Shown: piece by piece, positions 1 to 7,177 of the stretch | How positions within the stretch are numbered: position 1 is the stretch's first letter | Layout of the letters: every line of letters starts with the position of its first letter | From: Pseudalkalibacillus berkeleyi | GTDB lineage: Bacteria; Bacillota; Bacilli; Bacillales; Fictibacillaceae | Reading direction: 5' to 3' | Assembly (NCBI RefSeq): GCF_021608225.1 | Contig: NZ_JAKIJS010000001.1 | Location: forward strand, 2,356,001 to 2,420,000 | DNA length: 64,000 bases | Notes under the pieces: generated by a model | Seen by the model: the letters and a program-made list of their open reading frames with translations, nothing else | What the model was told of the DNA's origin: nothing | Databases searched by the model: none | Program-made: the position numbers and the translations under genes

Positions 1-114
<114 letters not shown>

Positions 115-124
115 AATGATCAAA

Positions 125-154
125 AGGTTCCGACGTAAAGTCGGAGCTTTTTTA
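125..154 (+). terminator. Rho-independent terminator after the ferredoxin--NADP reductase
   Basis: The arms TCCGAC (129-134) and GTCGGA (140-145) are followed by GC and six T residues. The hairpin lies 14 bases after the stop codon. Confidence 0.8.
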
Positions 155-200
155 TGCTTACTATTGAAAAAATATTGATTTCTACAAAAATCAATTGAAA

Positions 201-231
201 AAGCCTTTATTCCTTCTAGGAGTAAAGGCTT
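201..231 (-). terminator. Terminator, read on the minus strand
   Basis: Perfect 9-bp arms AAGCCTTTA (201-209) and TAAAGGCTT (223-231). Read on the minus strand the hairpin is followed by a T run, so it ends transcription of the small gene at 241-360. Confidence 0.7.
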
Positions 232-240
232 CACTTCTTC

Positions 241-360
241 TTACAGGTTGTAATACAACAAAAAGGCGAGTAATCCGAGAAAGGGAATGCCTAAGATAAT
301 TCCGTAAACGAGATAATTCGCATTCATGAGTTTTCGATCACGGGCAGACTTATCGTCCAT
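241..360 (-). CDS. Small single-span membrane protein, 39 aa
   Basis: This short gene begins ATG (358-360) eight bases after a clear AAGGAG Shine-Dalgarno and ends just before a minus-strand terminator. The product has a charged N-terminus (MDDKSARDRKLMNAN), one hydrophobic segment at about residues 16-37 (LVYGIILGIPFLGLLAFLLYY) and almost no C-terminal tail. That predicts a single-pass membrane peptide with its N-terminus in the cytoplasm. I do not recognise a family. B. subtilis has small uncharacterised genes near yumC, and this may be an equivalent. The good start signal and own terminator support a real gene. Confidence 0.6.
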   Translation of the reverse strand: MDDKSARDRKLMNANYLVYGIILGIPFLGLLAFLLYYNL

Positions 361-456
361 GAAACACTCATCTCCTTTTTGTTGTTAGTATGACCAGTTT
401 CACTGAAATTAAAAAAGAGTTGAACCCCTAATTTGGGTCAACTCCCTCTAACTGTT

Positions 457-810
457 TTAGCACTCTTCCGGCGTACCAGCGTTTGTCGCTGTTTTGAAAG
501 ATGAGCCACAACCACATGATGCAATTGCGTTCGGATTGTCGATTGTAAATCCTCCGCCCATCATGTTTTGTTTATAGTCAATCGTTACACCTTGCAGTAT
601 TTTTGCACTATCAGGGTCTACGATGACGCCAATACCGTGTTGGTCAAATGATGTATCATTATCTTTTTTTTCGCTATCAAAGCCCATGCCATATGAAAGA
701 CCACTGCAGCCTCCACCTTGTACTCCGACACGAAGGTAAAGATTTTCTTCTTCCTCAGCAGCCATCATTTCTTTAATCTGACTAGCAGCAGATTCTGTGA
801 TTGTAACCAA
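457..810 (-). CDS. HesB/IscA-family Fe-S cluster assembly protein (YutM/SufA-like)
   Basis: An A-type Fe-S carrier, thought to accept clusters from the SUF scaffold and hand them to apo-enzymes in the cytoplasm. The HesB fold carries its three expected cysteines: one in GGGCSGLSYGM and two in the C-terminal SCGCGSSF. I place the start at TTG (808-810), because an AAAGGAGTG Shine-Dalgarno lies 6-8 bases upstream. The ATG at 828 sits on that ribosome-binding site and so is unlikely to be used. The resulting 117 aa matches the B. subtilis length and N-terminus (VTITESAA). It stands alone, about 34 kb from the suf operon. Confidence 0.93.
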   Translation of the reverse strand: MVTITESAASQIKEMMAAEEEENLYLRVGVQGGGCSGLSYGMGFDSEKKDNDTSFDQHGIGVIVDPDSAKILQGVTIDYKQNMMGGGFTIDNPNAIASCGCGSSFKTATNAGTPEEC

Positions 811-896
811 TGGAATCACTCCTTTCATACCTCTATTTACATTATACAGGCGCATCGAACTTGAATTCAACCTCAGCGTTTTAAGAAGGCGTATAT

Positions 897-1079
897 TTAG
901 ACCTCTTGCTTTAATCGCAGTAAGTCATTATGACACCGATCGATTTCTTGACTATAATATAAAACCTTTGGATGGTTAAGTCCTAGTACCCGGGCTGTTC
1001 TAACCATTTCAGATCTTAGACACTCAATTTGTTCATTATACTTTTGGAAAAGGGTTTTTTTAGATGTTTTGATCACGTG
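897..1079 (-). CDS. Spo0E-family aspartyl-phosphate phosphatase
   Basis: A 60-residue two-helix protein with the Spo0E signature: helix 1 IECLRSEMVRTARVLGLNHPKV, then helix 2 YYSQEIDRCHNDLL, including the S-Q-x-x-D motif needed for phosphatase activity. Members of this family dephosphorylate Spo0A~P and so delay sporulation. The reading frame is open to GTG at 1088, but that codon is only two bases from the AGGAG site. The second GTG (1077-1079), about 11 bases away, is the better start. It lies between yutM and dapF. Which response regulator it targets cannot be told from sequence; Spo0A is the family precedent. Confidence 0.85.
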   Translation of the reverse strand, partial: HVIKTSKKTLFQKYNEQIECLRSEMVRTARVLGLNHPKVLYYSQEIDRCHNDLLRLKQEV

Positions 1080-1151
1080 GGTCACCACTCCTATAATTAC
1101 ACCCCATTAACATCAGAGAAGTGCACTTTTTCATAATATCGTAATGTTTTA

Positions 1152-2033
1152 CTAATTTTTGAAGTCTTTACCATTATAATAGTAAATACCTTCACAAATG
1201 GTGACGGCTGGCCCAGTCATCATGACTTCTCCCTCCATCGACCAAGTGATGTACAAATCACCACCAGATAGGTGAACGACAACTTCTTCATTACGTTTCG
1301 CTTTCCCATTTTGAACCGCTGCTACGACTGCGGCACATGCGCCTGTTCCACATGCTTGTGTGATGCCTGAACCTCGCTCCCATACACGAAAGTGCATTTC
1401 GTTTTCATTCACCACTTCGACAAACTCGACATTGACACCTTCTGGAAAAATTTCGGATTTTTCTAATGTGGGACCAACCGTTAATAAAGGGGCTTTTTCA
1501 ATGTCATCAACAAAAAATATCGCGTGAGGATTTCCCATGGATACGCCAGTCAATTTTAGCTGGTGACCTTCGACCTCTAATAATTCATCTAAAACAAAAT
1601 CATTATCAGAGCCTGATCCGATCATCGGAAGGTCAGAACGCTTCAACCGTGGTTCTCCCATGTTAATAGTTACTTGAGTAACCTGGCCCGCCTCTGGGTG
1701 AACTTGAGCTTGTACGACTCCTCCAAGGGTTTCAATTGAAAAAATCTCCTTAGCTACGATTTCATGCTCATACACATACTTCGCAACACATCTAAGTCCA
1801 TTCCCGCAATTCTTCGCTTCTGATCCATCATTGTTAAAAATTCGCATCATCACGTCAGCATTGTCAGACTTACCGATTAAGATCAGGCCGTCAGAACCAA
1901 TTCCGGTATGAGGATTCGATACTTCCTTTGCAATAGCGGGAAGTTCTCTCTCAGGCAAGTTCTCCTTAAATGTATCCACATAAATGTAGTTGTTCCCTAG
2001 TCCGTGCATTTTAGTGAAATTAAATTGATTCAT
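1152..2033 (-). CDS. dapF: Diaminopimelate epimerase
   Basis: Interconverts LL- and meso-diaminopimelate, the last step before lysine and the source of the meso-DAP cross-link of peptidoglycan. Both catalytic cysteines are present in their family motifs: [14 protein letters not shown] in the N-terminal half and [13 protein letters not shown] in the C-terminal half. The start [14 protein letters not shown] is chosen because GGAGG sits seven bases before the ATG (2031-2033). The 293 aa is close to the B. subtilis enzyme. The gene begins 13 bases after the 76-aa Cys-rich gene at 2047, so the two are almost certainly co-transcribed. Confidence 0.97.
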   Translation of the reverse strand: MNQFNFTKMHGLGNNYIYVDTFKENLPERELPAIAKEVSNPHTGIGSDGLILIGKSDNADVMMRIFNNDGSEAKNCGNGLRCVAKYVYEHEIVAKEIFSIETLGGVVQAQVHPEAGQVTQVTINMGEPRLKRSDLPMIGSGSDNDFVLDELLEVEGHQLKLTGVSMGNPHAIFFVDDIEKAPLLTVGPTLEKSEIFPEGVNVEFVEVVNENEMHFRVWERGSGITQACGTGACAAVVAAVQNGKAKRNEEVVVHLSGGDLYITWSMEGEVMMTGPAVTICEGIYYYNGKDFKN

Positions 2034-2046
2034 ATTGGTCCTCCAA

Positions 2047-2277
2047 TTAGCGCAATTGCTCATTCGTCCATAAGTAATCTTCATCCGCCTTAAGTATCGT
2101 CATTTTCGAGTGACAACAAGGCATGATGAGATATGTACGAAATCCTTCCTTCGCATGTTCTAAATCTTGTTCTTTCAAATTTGTTAAGACATTACCTTTG
2201 CTACAATATGGACATTCATGAAAGTAAATATCCTTCATCATCCGATCATATGGCCATGTATTCCGTAAAGACGACAT
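2047..2277 (-). CDS. Uncharacterised 76-aa Cys-rich protein upstream of dapF
   Basis: I do not recognise this family. The protein has a CPYC knuckle near residue 23 ([12 protein letters not shown]) and a second Cys/His group PCCHSK near residue 54. Together these could bind one zinc ion as a small zinc-ribbon-like fold. The ATG is seven bases after a strong AGGAGG. The stop is 13 bases from the dapF start, so it is the first gene of a two-gene operon. A role in lysine or cell-wall metabolism is suggested only by position. Another reading is a small Zn-dependent regulator or chaperone. Confidence 0.75.
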   Translation of the reverse strand: MSSLRNTWPYDRMMKDIYFHECPYCSKGNVLTNLKEQDLEHAKEGFRTYLIMPCCHSKMTILKADEDYLWTNEQLR

Positions 2278-2391
2278 TCATGTTCCTCCTGCAACTTTTC
2301 TTTATCTGTTTAGTATAATCAGCTTTACGAAATCTGACAATCGATAGAACAACATGTAATAAAAACGTCACTTAATTCTCAACACAAACAC

Positions 2392-2425
2392 AAAAAAACT
2401 CCCCGTCTTTGAACGGAGAGTTTTT
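2392..2425 (-). terminator. Terminator after the nucleoside transporter
   Basis: Arms AACTCCCCGT (2397-2406) and ACGGAGAGTT (2413-2422) with one mismatch, followed on the minus strand by a T run. It ends the yutK-like transcript. Confidence 0.8.
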
Positions 2426-2439
2426 CACATGAAATAATA

Positions 2440-3660
2440 TTAGATAAGCATCCCTGCGATTGCTGCACTTAATAGGTTTGCAAGTGAACCAGCGATAATC
2501 GCTTTCACACCTAGCTTTGCAATGTCAGAACGACGACTCGGTGCAATTCCACCAAGCCCACCAAGTAAAATGGCAAGTGATGATAAGTTTGCAAATCCAC
2601 AAAGTGCGAAGCTGACTACTGCAACTGTCTTATCTTTTAATTCTGGAATTTCCGGCGCAAATGAAGAATACGCAACAAATTCGTTTAGTACGAGCTTTTG
2701 CCCGATAAAGTTACCTGCACGTACTGCTTCATCCCAAGGTACACCAATAATGAACGCAAATGGTGCGAATACATATCCAAGGATTAATTCAAGAGAGAGT
2801 TCTTCAAATCCGAACCAGCCGCCAGTCCAACCGAGTAGACTGTTAACCATTGCAATCAACGCGATGAATGCAAGTAGCATTGCTCCTACGTTCAATGCAA
2901 GCTTCAAACCGTCTGAAGCACCGCGAGCAGCTGCATCGATTACGTTTACTGTATCTTTATCTTTTTCCATCTTAATTTCGTCTGTTGTTTCAGATACTTC
3001 TGTTTCAGGCAAAATAATTTTCGCCATAACTAAACCTGCTGGTGCAGCCATGAAACTTGCCGCTAATAGATATTCTAATGGAACACCTAGTAAGCTATAA
3101 CCAATCAATACTGAACCGGCAACTGAAGCTAGTCCACCGACCATTACTGCGAAAAGCTCTGATTGAGTCATTTTAGCAAGGTAAGGACGAACAACTAGAG
3201 GTGCTTCTGTTTGACCAACGAAAATATTCGCTGTAGCTGAAAGTGATTCCGCTTTACTCGTTCCAAGAAGTTTAGAAATCACTCCACCGATTAAACGGAT
3301 CACCCATTGCATGATTCCTAAGTAATAAAGAACTGCGATTAAAGAAGAGAAGAAGATGATAATCGTCAATACTTGGAATGCAAAGATAAACCCTATACCG
3401 CTATCTTCTGCAACAAGACCACCAAATAGGAATTGAATTCCTTCGTTCGCATTGTTTACAATGTTCTGTACGACCATTGAAGCTTTTTGTAATGCCGCTT
3501 TACCAGCACTCCACTTAAGTACGATCAATGCGAATCCGATTTGGATAGCAAGACCACCTAAAACTGTTCTCAAGTTAATACGCTTTTTGTTGTTTGACAC
3601 CAAAAATGCAATCAGCAAGATCGAAAGTATACCACCGATCCCCCAGATATATTGTTGCAT
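2440..3660 (-). CDS. Concentrative nucleoside transporter (NupC/CNT family, YutK-like)
   Basis: An integral membrane protein of 406 aa that imports nucleosides by cation symport. It shows the CNT layout: N-terminal hydrophobic helices, a central [13 protein letters not shown] motif (residues about 147-160) that lines the substrate site, and the C-terminal [19 protein letters not shown] signature. The ATG at 3658-3660 follows AGGGGAG with normal spacing. It is a single-gene unit with its own terminator. A catabolite-responsive-element-like sequence lies 34 bases upstream of the start, suggesting CcpA control. Purine/pyrimidine preference cannot be read from the sequence. Confidence 0.93.
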   Translation of the reverse strand: MQQYIWGIGGILSILLIAFLVSNNKKRINLRTVLGGLAIQIGFALIVLKWSAGKAALQKASMVVQNIVNNANEGIQFLFGGLVAEDSGIGFIFAFQVLTIIIFFSSLIAVLYYLGIMQWVIRLIGGVISKLLGTSKAESLSATANIFVGQTEAPLVVRPYLAKMTQSELFAVMVGGLASVAGSVLIGYSLLGVPLEYLLAASFMAAPAGLVMAKIILPETEVSETTDEIKMEKDKDTVNVIDAAARGASDGLKLALNVGAMLLAFIALIAMVNSLLGWTGGWFGFEELSLELILGYVFAPFAFIIGVPWDEAVRAGNFIGQKLVLNEFVAYSSFAPEIPELKDKTVAVVSFALCGFANLSSLAILLGGLGGIAPSRRSDIAKLGVKAIIAGSLANLLSAAIAGMLI

Positions 3661-3693
3661 AAATGTTCACTCCCCTAGTATATTGTCAAAAAC

Positions 3694-3707
3694 CGTAAAC
3701 GCTTTCT
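3694..3707 (-). promoter_or_regulatory. cre-like site upstream of the nucleoside transporter
   Basis: The minus-strand sequence AGAAAGCGTTTACG matches the catabolite-responsive element consensus TGWAANCGNTNWCA at 12 of 14 positions, with mismatches only at the two ends. It lies 34-47 bases before the start codon, a position suited to repression by CcpA. CcpA binding is inferred from the family consensus. Confidence 0.5.
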
Positions 3708-3998
3708 TTTTGCGTCGAGGTATGTTGTCTGACATCTAACATTCAACATAAATAATGTAACAGAATTCGACAAAAAAACAAGTGATTTTTTCATTTTCAG
3801 AATTGTTTCAATTAGTCCAAAATCTTCCTCCACAACAGTAATCGTAAAAGATTTACGGTTAGATTCCCCTTCTTTCCTATAGATATCCATACAAATTCGT
3901 TCTATAGAAAGAGTTCGTATGCCTGACAACGATCTTTACCATAACAACTAACTGTTTTCCCTATTTTCGGAGAGGATAGGGTGCACGACTCCCCCACC

Positions 3999-4031
3999 AT
4001 CGAGCACTCATTCTACCTCTTTAGGTGCTCC
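3999..4031. repeat. Solo unit of the 52-bp dyad repeat family
   Basis: The arms GAGCAC (4002-4007) and GTGCTC (4025-4030) bound a 29-nt dyad. The loop contains CCTCTTT, as in the array at 40.7 kb, while the arms are those of the array at 57.7 kb. It lies between yuzB and yutK with no coding capacity. Confidence 0.6.
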
Positions 4032-4065
4032 GTAGATTATTCTTGTGGGAATGGGTGCTTGGGTT

Positions 4066-4180
4066 GAATTCTAGATAAATTGGCTTTTTTCTAGATAATT
4101 TTGCAGAATTCTAGATAATTTCGTTTTTTTCTAGATAAAATCGTGTATTTCTAGATAATGTTTCATTTTTCTAGATAAAT
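4066..4180. repeat. Six-copy, 20-bp-period CTAGATAA array (first copy)
   Basis: CTAGATAA occurs at 4071, 4091, 4111, 4131, 4151 and 4171: six copies at an exact 20-bp spacing. Most copies are preceded by a run of T, and the six or so bases between units are not conserved. A second six-copy array with the same period lies at 14481. 20 is not a multiple of three, so this is not a coding repeat. The rest of the 850-bp gap from 3661 to 4509 holds the cre-like site, dyad units and two hairpins but no gene I can support. Confidence 0.85.
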
Positions 4181-4257
4181 GCAAAATAGTAGTCATTTTA
4201 GTAGTAATTCTATTGCTTGAAGAGTTTATTAGATGAAAAAAATCACGCTTCAATACG

Positions 4258-4283
4258 GAAAAAACACCGCGATTGCGGTGTTC
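4258..4283 (-). terminator. Orphan terminator-like hairpin
   Basis: Perfect 8-bp arms AACACCGC (4263-4270) and GCGGTGTT (4275-4282) around a GATT loop, with a T6 run on the minus strand. yuzB already has its own terminator 180 bases upstream of this one, so it is either a back-up terminator or marks an unannotated short transcript. Confidence 0.55.
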
Positions 4284-4363
4284 TCATTTGGAAAAGATCG
4301 ATTTCTTCGCATTTTTTTGATTTGAATCACCTTATTTGCAACGATTTCAACAATCTCCCCGCT

Positions 4364-4425
4364 ACTGAGCAACCGTACTACCTCTTTAGGTGCTCCATTG
4401 TCCAACTCCCACGCTACCGAGCACT
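4364..4425. repeat. One-and-a-fraction units of the 52-bp dyad repeat family
   Basis: ACTGAGCA begins at 4364 and ACCGAGCAC at 4416, exactly 52 bases apart. The first unit has GAGCA (4367-4371) and TGCTC as arms of a 29-nt dyad, with CCTCTTT in the loop. The second unit is cut off after its left arm. Confidence 0.6.
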
Positions 4426-4453
4426 TATAGCACCCCAATCTATTTTCCAACGA

Positions 4454-4485
4454 CAAAAAATCCTTACCACTATTTGGTAAGGATT
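4454..4485 (-). terminator. Terminator after yuzB
   Basis: Perfect arms TCCTTACCA (4461-4469) and TGGTAAGGA (4475-4483), followed on the minus strand by T6. It lies 25 bases after the yuzB stop. Confidence 0.85.
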
Positions 4486-4509
4486 CACCAATCGTTTATA
4501 TGCACCCGA

Positions 4510-4746
4510 TTAAAACATCGGATTCTCTTCTAAATATTCATAAATGTTGTCGACGAGTTCACTCGGTGTTTCACCAGGAACATACTCACCATTAACGAGT
4601 GCATAAGGTGAGCGGAAGCATTGACCACAATTTCCAAGACATCCGTATTCTATTACATCTAAATTCGGATCCCGTTCTAGAACTTCACGTGCTCTTTGAG
4701 ATCCACTTGCCAAATTACTAACGCAAAACTCGATGATTGGCTTCAT
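4510..4746 (-). CDS. YuzB family protein (DUF1450), thioredoxin-like ferredoxin fold
   Basis: A 78-aa protein of the DUF1450/YuzB family. It has an N-terminal cysteine ([13 protein letters not shown]) and the motif [19 protein letters not shown], which resembles the cysteine pattern of [2Fe-2S] thioredoxin-like ferredoxins. A redox or Fe-S role is therefore likely but unproven. The start MKPIIEF is preferred over the upstream in-frame codon because AAGGTGG lies six bases before this ATG. It is single-gene with its own terminator, divergent from the TetR-NADH dehydrogenase fusion, and in the same neighbourhood as its B. subtilis counterpart. Confidence 0.9.
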   Translation of the reverse strand: MKPIIEFCVSNLASGSQRAREVLERDPNLDVIEYGCLGNCGQCFRSPYALVNGEYVPGETPSELVDNIYEYLEENPMF

Positions 4747-4834
4747 CTTCAACCACCTTCTTTCCATACTTATCCTACAATCTACATATAATACAAGTCA
4801 ACTTACATGTTTTCATGTTGATTTAGAATGATTG

Positions 4835-4863
4835 TTGTAGAATTGTCACATATTCGATATACT
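4835..4863 (+). promoter_or_regulatory. Sigma-A promoter of the TetR-NADH dehydrogenase gene
   Basis: -35 TTGTAG (4835-4840) and -10 TATACT (4858-4863) separated by exactly 17 bases. Transcription would start a few bases downstream, inside the palindrome at 4868-4881. Confidence 0.7.
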
Positions 4864-4867
4864 AAAA

Positions 4868-4881
4868 ATGACCACGGTCAT
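4868..4881 (+). promoter_or_regulatory. Candidate TetR operator palindrome
   Basis: ATGACC (4868-4873) and GGTCAT (4876-4881) form perfect 6-bp arms around two central bases. It sits at the predicted transcription start, between the -10 box and the ribosome-binding site of a gene that itself begins with a TetR DNA-binding domain. That is the classic place for an autorepression operator. Confidence 0.6.
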
Positions 4882-4898
4882 AAAGGAGATGCGGCATT

Positions 4899-6539
4899 TT
4901 GAACCGCAACAATAAACGTATAAATACGCAAGAAACTATCGTAAAAGCAGCACTTGAACTTTTTTATGAAAAAGGGTATGCCAATACGAGTATTAAAGAA
5001 ATTACTGATAAAGCGAAAATTGCAAAAGGGACATTTTTTAATTATTTCCCTACAAAAGAAGATCTCATGCAACATTACGCCAGTGAAAGGTTACATACGT
5101 TGAGTATTTTTCTCGAAAAAGGGTATATACTTTCCCAACCTTTCCAAAAGCAGATGGAAGTGTTGGTTGGTCACCTGTTAACGTATTACGATCTTGATTC
5201 TGAGTTCACGAAGGATCTTTGGGCGACCGTATTTCGAGACAACAGTCCATTAATTGAGTGTTGGATGCTGATTTTAAATAGAGCAAGCCTACGTGGCGAA
5301 ATAAGTGCATCAATTGATTTAGTATCGTGTGCACATGTTTGTAATAGCCACTTCCATTATGTCTTATCCACTTCTTCTAAGGACGACACCAAGAAATCTC
5401 TTATTCAACGTGTTATGACATTAATGGATTTAAGCATAGAAGGATTTCATGAGAAAAGGGGAAATGATGGAATGAAGAAGCTTGTCATATTAGGTGCAGG
5501 ATACGGTGGAATGAAGATTGTACAAGGGTTACTTGATTCTTCGGATCTTCCAAAAGACATTCAAATAACGCTCGTAGATCGATTGCCATACCACTGTTTA
5601 AAAACGGAGTATTACGCACTTGCTGCTGGAACGGTTTCAGACCACCACATTCGTGTCGCCTTCCCAGAAGATTCACGCGTAATCGTCAAGTATGGTGAAG
5701 TAAGTGAAATTGACTTGAAAAACAAGTCCATTCATTTTGAAAAAGAAGACATAATTGAATACGATGATCTGATTATCGGACTCGGTTGTGAAGATAAGTA
5801 TCACGGTGTTCCTGGTGCACCTGAAAATACATTGAGTATACAAACCATTGATAAATCACGAGAAACTTATCAGCATTTAAACAATTTACCTCCCAAAGCT
5901 GTAGTCGGCGTTGTAGGTGGCGGATTAAGTGGTGTTGAGCTCGCAAGTGAGCTGCACGAAAGTAGACCAGACCTACAAATTAAACTATTCGACCGTGGAG
6001 AGACAATTCTTTCAACATTCCCAAAACGGTTAAGTAATTATGTGCAGAAATGGTTCGTCGATCATGGCGTTGAAGTTGTAAACGAGTCCAATATTACAAA
6101 AGTGGATCCTAAAATCTTATATAACAAAGGTGAACCTGTCCCATGTGACGCAATCGTATGGACAGCAGGTATTCAACCAAACAGAATCGTTCGAAACTTA
6201 GATGTGGAAAAAGACAACTCTGGGCGCATCGTGCTTTCTCCTCATCACCACTTGCCTGATGATCCTCATGTATTTGTTGTAGGGGATTGTGCTAGTCTTC
6301 CTCATGCACCAAGTGCACAGCTTGCTGAAGGCCAAGGTGATCAAATCGTTGAAGTCTTACTCAAGCTTTGGAAAGACGAACCGGTTGGAGACTTACCAAA
6401 GATCAAACTTAAAGGTGTTCTTGGTTCCCTTGGAAAGAAACACGGATTCGGTATGATGAAAGGTACAGCCTTAACCGGTCGCGTACCACGACTTTTAAAA
6501 TCCGGAATCCTATGGATGTATAAATACCATTCAAACTAA
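4899..6539 (+). CDS. TetR-family regulator fused in frame to a YutJ-type NADH dehydrogenase
   Basis: A continuous 546-codon frame. Residues 1-191 form a TetR-type regulator: the helix-turn-helix is seen in TIVKAALELFYEKGYANTSI and IAKGTFFNYFPTKEDL, followed by a helical ligand domain. Residues 192-546 are a complete pyridine nucleotide-disulfide oxidoreductase like YutJ, a type-II NADH dehydrogenase homologue. Visible motifs are GAGYGGMKIV (FAD), GVVGGGLSGVELASEL (NAD), AIVWTAGIQPN and VFVVGDCAS. Translation starts at TTG (4899-4901), ten bases after AAAGGAG. The ancestral YutJ start is still recognisable as ATG at 5472, giving 355 aa, with a weak AAAAGGGG upstream. The gene may therefore yield a fusion, a separate enzyme, or both. 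A sequencing indel at the junction is possible but no stop is seen. Confidence 0.85.
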   Translation: MNRNNKRINTQETIVKAALELFYEKGYANTSIKEITDKAKIAKGTFFNYFPTKEDLMQHYASERLHTLSIFLEKGYILSQPFQKQMEVLVGHLLTYYDLDSEFTKDLWATVFRDNSPLIECWMLILNRASLRGEISASIDLVSCAHVCNSHFHYVLSTSSKDDTKKSLIQRVMTLMDLSIEGFHEKRGNDGMKKLVILGAGYGGMKIVQGLLDSSDLPKDIQITLVDRLPYHCLKTEYYALAAGTVSDHHIRVAFPEDSRVIVKYGEVSEIDLKNKSIHFEKEDIIEYDDLIIGLGCEDKYHGVPGAPENTLSIQTIDKSRETYQHLNNLPPKAVVGVVGGGLSGVELASELHESRPDLQIKLFDRGETILSTFPKRLSNYVQKWFVDHGVEVVNESNITKVDPKILYNKGEPVPCDAIVWTAGIQPNRIVRNLDVEKDNSGRIVLSPHHHLPDDPHVFVVGDCASLPHAPSAQLAEGQGDQIVEVLLKLWKDEPVGDLPKIKLKGVLGSLGKKHGFGMMKGTALTGRVPRLLKSGILWMYKYHSN

Positions 6540-6551
6540 ACAACTTTTAGT

Positions 6552-6590
6552 AAGAGAGAGTTCGCCTAATGTCGGCTACTCTCTTTTTTT
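6552..6590 (+). terminator. Terminator after the TetR-NADH dehydrogenase gene
   Basis: AAGAGAGAGT pairs with ACTCTCTTTT across a GC-containing loop and ends in T7. It lies just after the stop at 6539. The remaining bases to 6855 hold only the leader of the NifU-like gene; I see no other gene there. Confidence 0.8.
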
Positions 6591-6855
6591 AGCCTTTTCA
6601 ACTATCTACCACAAGAGCAACAATATTCGAGAACAATAAGTCCTTTCATTTTCCCATCTCATTTTAATGATTATTATTTAGATTCCCTAATTGAGAATGA
6701 GTGTATATCCTTATTTTCTATGGTCGCGCTTGTTAAAAAGGCTCTTTCGTAGGATTTGGTAATATGCTACGATATAGACAAAGAAATATCAGCGTTTAAC
6801 GATAGCAATTTTTAATAAAAATGATTATAATAAAGATAGAAAGGGGTAGATATAA

Positions 6856-7077
6856 ATGCGTGAACAAGTCGAAGAGGTTTTAGATAAGTTACGCCCGTTC
6901 CTACTTCGTGATGGTGGAGACGTTGAACTTGTAGATATCGAAGACGGAATCGTTAAAGTTCGATTAATGGGAGCATGCGGAAGCTGCCCTAGTTCCACAA
7001 TTACGCTTAAAGCAGGAATTGAACGTGCGCTACTTGAAGAAGTTCCTGGCGTAACAGAATTAGAACAAGTATTCTAA
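6856..7077 (+). CDS. NifU-like C-terminal domain protein (YutI), Fe-S cluster carrier
   Basis: A 73-aa stand-alone Nfu domain. The family binds a [4Fe-4S] cluster between the CxxC motifs of two subunits and delivers it to targets. The motif is clear in [22 protein letters not shown]. The start ATG follows AAAGGGG with normal spacing, and a strong terminator follows the stop. Its place next to the YutJ-type enzyme repeats the B. subtilis order. Together with the IscA-like protein and the suf operon it supplies Fe-S assembly functions in this window. Confidence 0.95.
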   Translation: MREQVEEVLDKLRPFLLRDGGDVELVDIEDGIVKVRLMGACGSCPSSTITLKAGIERALLEEVPGVTELEQVF

Positions 7078-7102
7078 ATCGAAAATATAAATGAATAAGT
7101 TA

Positions 7103-7136
7103 AAAAGAGCAGACCATTGGTCCGCTCTTTTTTTAT
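7103..7136 (+). terminator. Terminator after the NifU-like gene
   Basis: AAAGAGC-A-GACCA pairs with TGGTC-C-GCTCTTT around 7105-7130 with T7 following. The A-rich left flank would let it act in both directions, but the gene arriving on the minus strand ends at 7178, so it may serve both. Confidence 0.85.
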
Positions 7137-7177
7137 ATACTTGAAACTTTCCGGCTAAATCCTAATTGTTGATCCTT

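Noticed and set aside
2522-3100. 192-codon frame opposite the nucleoside transporter
   Set aside because: Antisense shadow of a well-supported gene; Ser/Pro/Ala-rich composition is typical of such shadows.
3675-3929. 84-codon reading frame upstream of the nucleoside transporter
   Set aside because: It overlaps the transporter's cre-like site and ribosome-binding region, has no convincing ribosome-binding site and encodes no recognisable pattern.
4066-4180. CRISPR-like or coding repeat at the 20-bp arrays
   Set aside because: Spacers of about 7 bp are far too short for CRISPR, and a 20-bp period breaks any reading frame.
4250-4456. 68-codon reading frame on the minus strand
   Set aside because: It spans the dyad repeats and the orphan terminator; composition and position fit non-coding sequence.
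5472-6539. Annotating YutJ and TetR as two separate genes
   Set aside because: No stop codon separates them. A separate start at 5472 is possible but its ribosome-binding site is weaker than that of the full frame, so it is recorded as an alternative only.
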